Source: an uncultured Clostridia bacterium (GTDB lineage Bacteria; Bacillota; Clostridia; Oscillospirales; Ruminococcaceae). From it: 64,000 nt of DNA. The position numbers were made by a program, and so were the translations under genes. Position 1 is the first letter of the stretch. The number at the start of each line of letters is the position of its first letter. Positions 63,939 to 64,000 of the stretch are shown here, one piece after another. The notes beneath the pieces were generated by a model. That model did not search any database. It worked only from the letters and a program-made list of their open reading frames with translations, and was not told where the DNA came from. The DNA is taken from positions 1 to 64,000 of the forward strand of contig CANQCL010000006.1 in the NCBI GenBank assembly GCA_947589215.1, given 5' to 3'.

Positions 63939-64000
63939 ATGGGAACTTATAATATGGGAAAGGTCTTGGGACTGGTTTTTGCAAATATGCACGACAGCAC
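63939..64000 (+). CDS. glgD: GlgD, glucose-1-phosphate adenylyltransferase-like subunit (3' end outside window)
   Basis: Only 20 codons are visible, MGTYNMGKVLGLVFANMHDS, which match the start of GlgD proteins (KVLGLIFANMHD). AGAGGATGAG is placed just before ATG, 15 bases after glgC. GlgD is the regulatory or non-catalytic partner of GlgC. Confidence 0.8.
   Translation, partial: MGTYNMGKVLGLVFANMHDS

Noticed and set aside
1-64000. Insertion sequences, prophage, tRNA or rRNA genes
   Set aside because: No transposase, integrase, capsid-type protein, tRNA cloverleaf or rRNA sequence was seen; the holin pair is the only phage-like trace.

Overview
The window looks like chromosomal DNA of a low-GC, spore-forming gut Firmicute of the Ruminococcus/Oscillospiraceae type. 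The evidence is a spoIIE gene, a T-box leader, cdaA-cdaR, ECF transporter genes, BspA-type leucine-rich-repeat surface proteins, glycoside hydrolases without signal peptides, a glgB-glgC-glgD glycogen cluster, and near-consensus sigma-A promoters with AGGAGG-type ribosome binding sites. Assignment to a genus is inference. I see no transposase, integrase, tRNA gene or CRISPR array. Most genes are housekeeping; the accessory material is concentrated in a few places.

Layout. 1-6442 (+): the 3' end of an LRR surface protein, then a GH2 enzyme, a beta-lactamase-fold lipoprotein and a GH26-like enzyme. 6666-12186 (-): yifB/comM, cdaR, cdaA (c-di-AMP synthesis), a cysteine-desulfurase-like enzyme and a DUF3343 protein. 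12341-16658: an esterase, pheA, an orphan two-gene holin cassette and a GH27 enzyme. 16767-20845 (-): cimA and ilvB behind a T-box, then RNase P RNA. 21000-25852: a surface protein, an SDR enzyme, a C_GCAxxG_C_C protein and a full-length LRR surface protein that is a close paralogue of the fragment at position 1. It sits behind a strong promoter and a leader with a run of ten G. 26085-39941 (+): ruvC, ruvA, a phospholipase-C-like protein, glmM, a methyltransferase, ecfA1, ecfA2, ruvB, ecfT, truA, a DUF5711 protein, a CvpA protein and a ClpE-like ATPase. 40143-48876 (-): the purine cluster purE-purC-purF-purM-purN-IMP cyclohydrolase-AICAR formyltransferase-lipoprotein-purD, with a short Cys-rich reading frame and a terminator in front of purE. 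49226-50469: a small unknown protein and rsmA. 50840-57852 (+): an SsuABC/TauABC-type transporter, cysD, a cysN-cysC fusion and a sulfotransferase. 58018-64000 (+): spoIIE and glgB-glgC-glgD.

How the genes work together. The 50840-57852 block can import a sulfur oxyanion or sulfonate, activate sulfate to APS and PAPS, and use PAPS in a sulfotransferase. No APS or PAPS reductase is visible, so the block reads as a sulfation pathway rather than plain sulfur assimilation. The purine cluster splits the usual bifunctional PurH into a stand-alone formyltransferase and an archaeal-type (PurO-like) IMP cyclohydrolase. ilvB and cimA feed branched-chain amino acid synthesis and share a T-box.

Intergenic DNA carries several families of short degenerate repeats: GCAAGAA-type heptads, TTGACAATGGA-type units, GC-rich palindromes and a shared AAAGCGTTCGGA terminator hairpin. 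In places these run up to, or form, the 3' ends of genes. No searches were run; all family assignments come from reading motifs and context.
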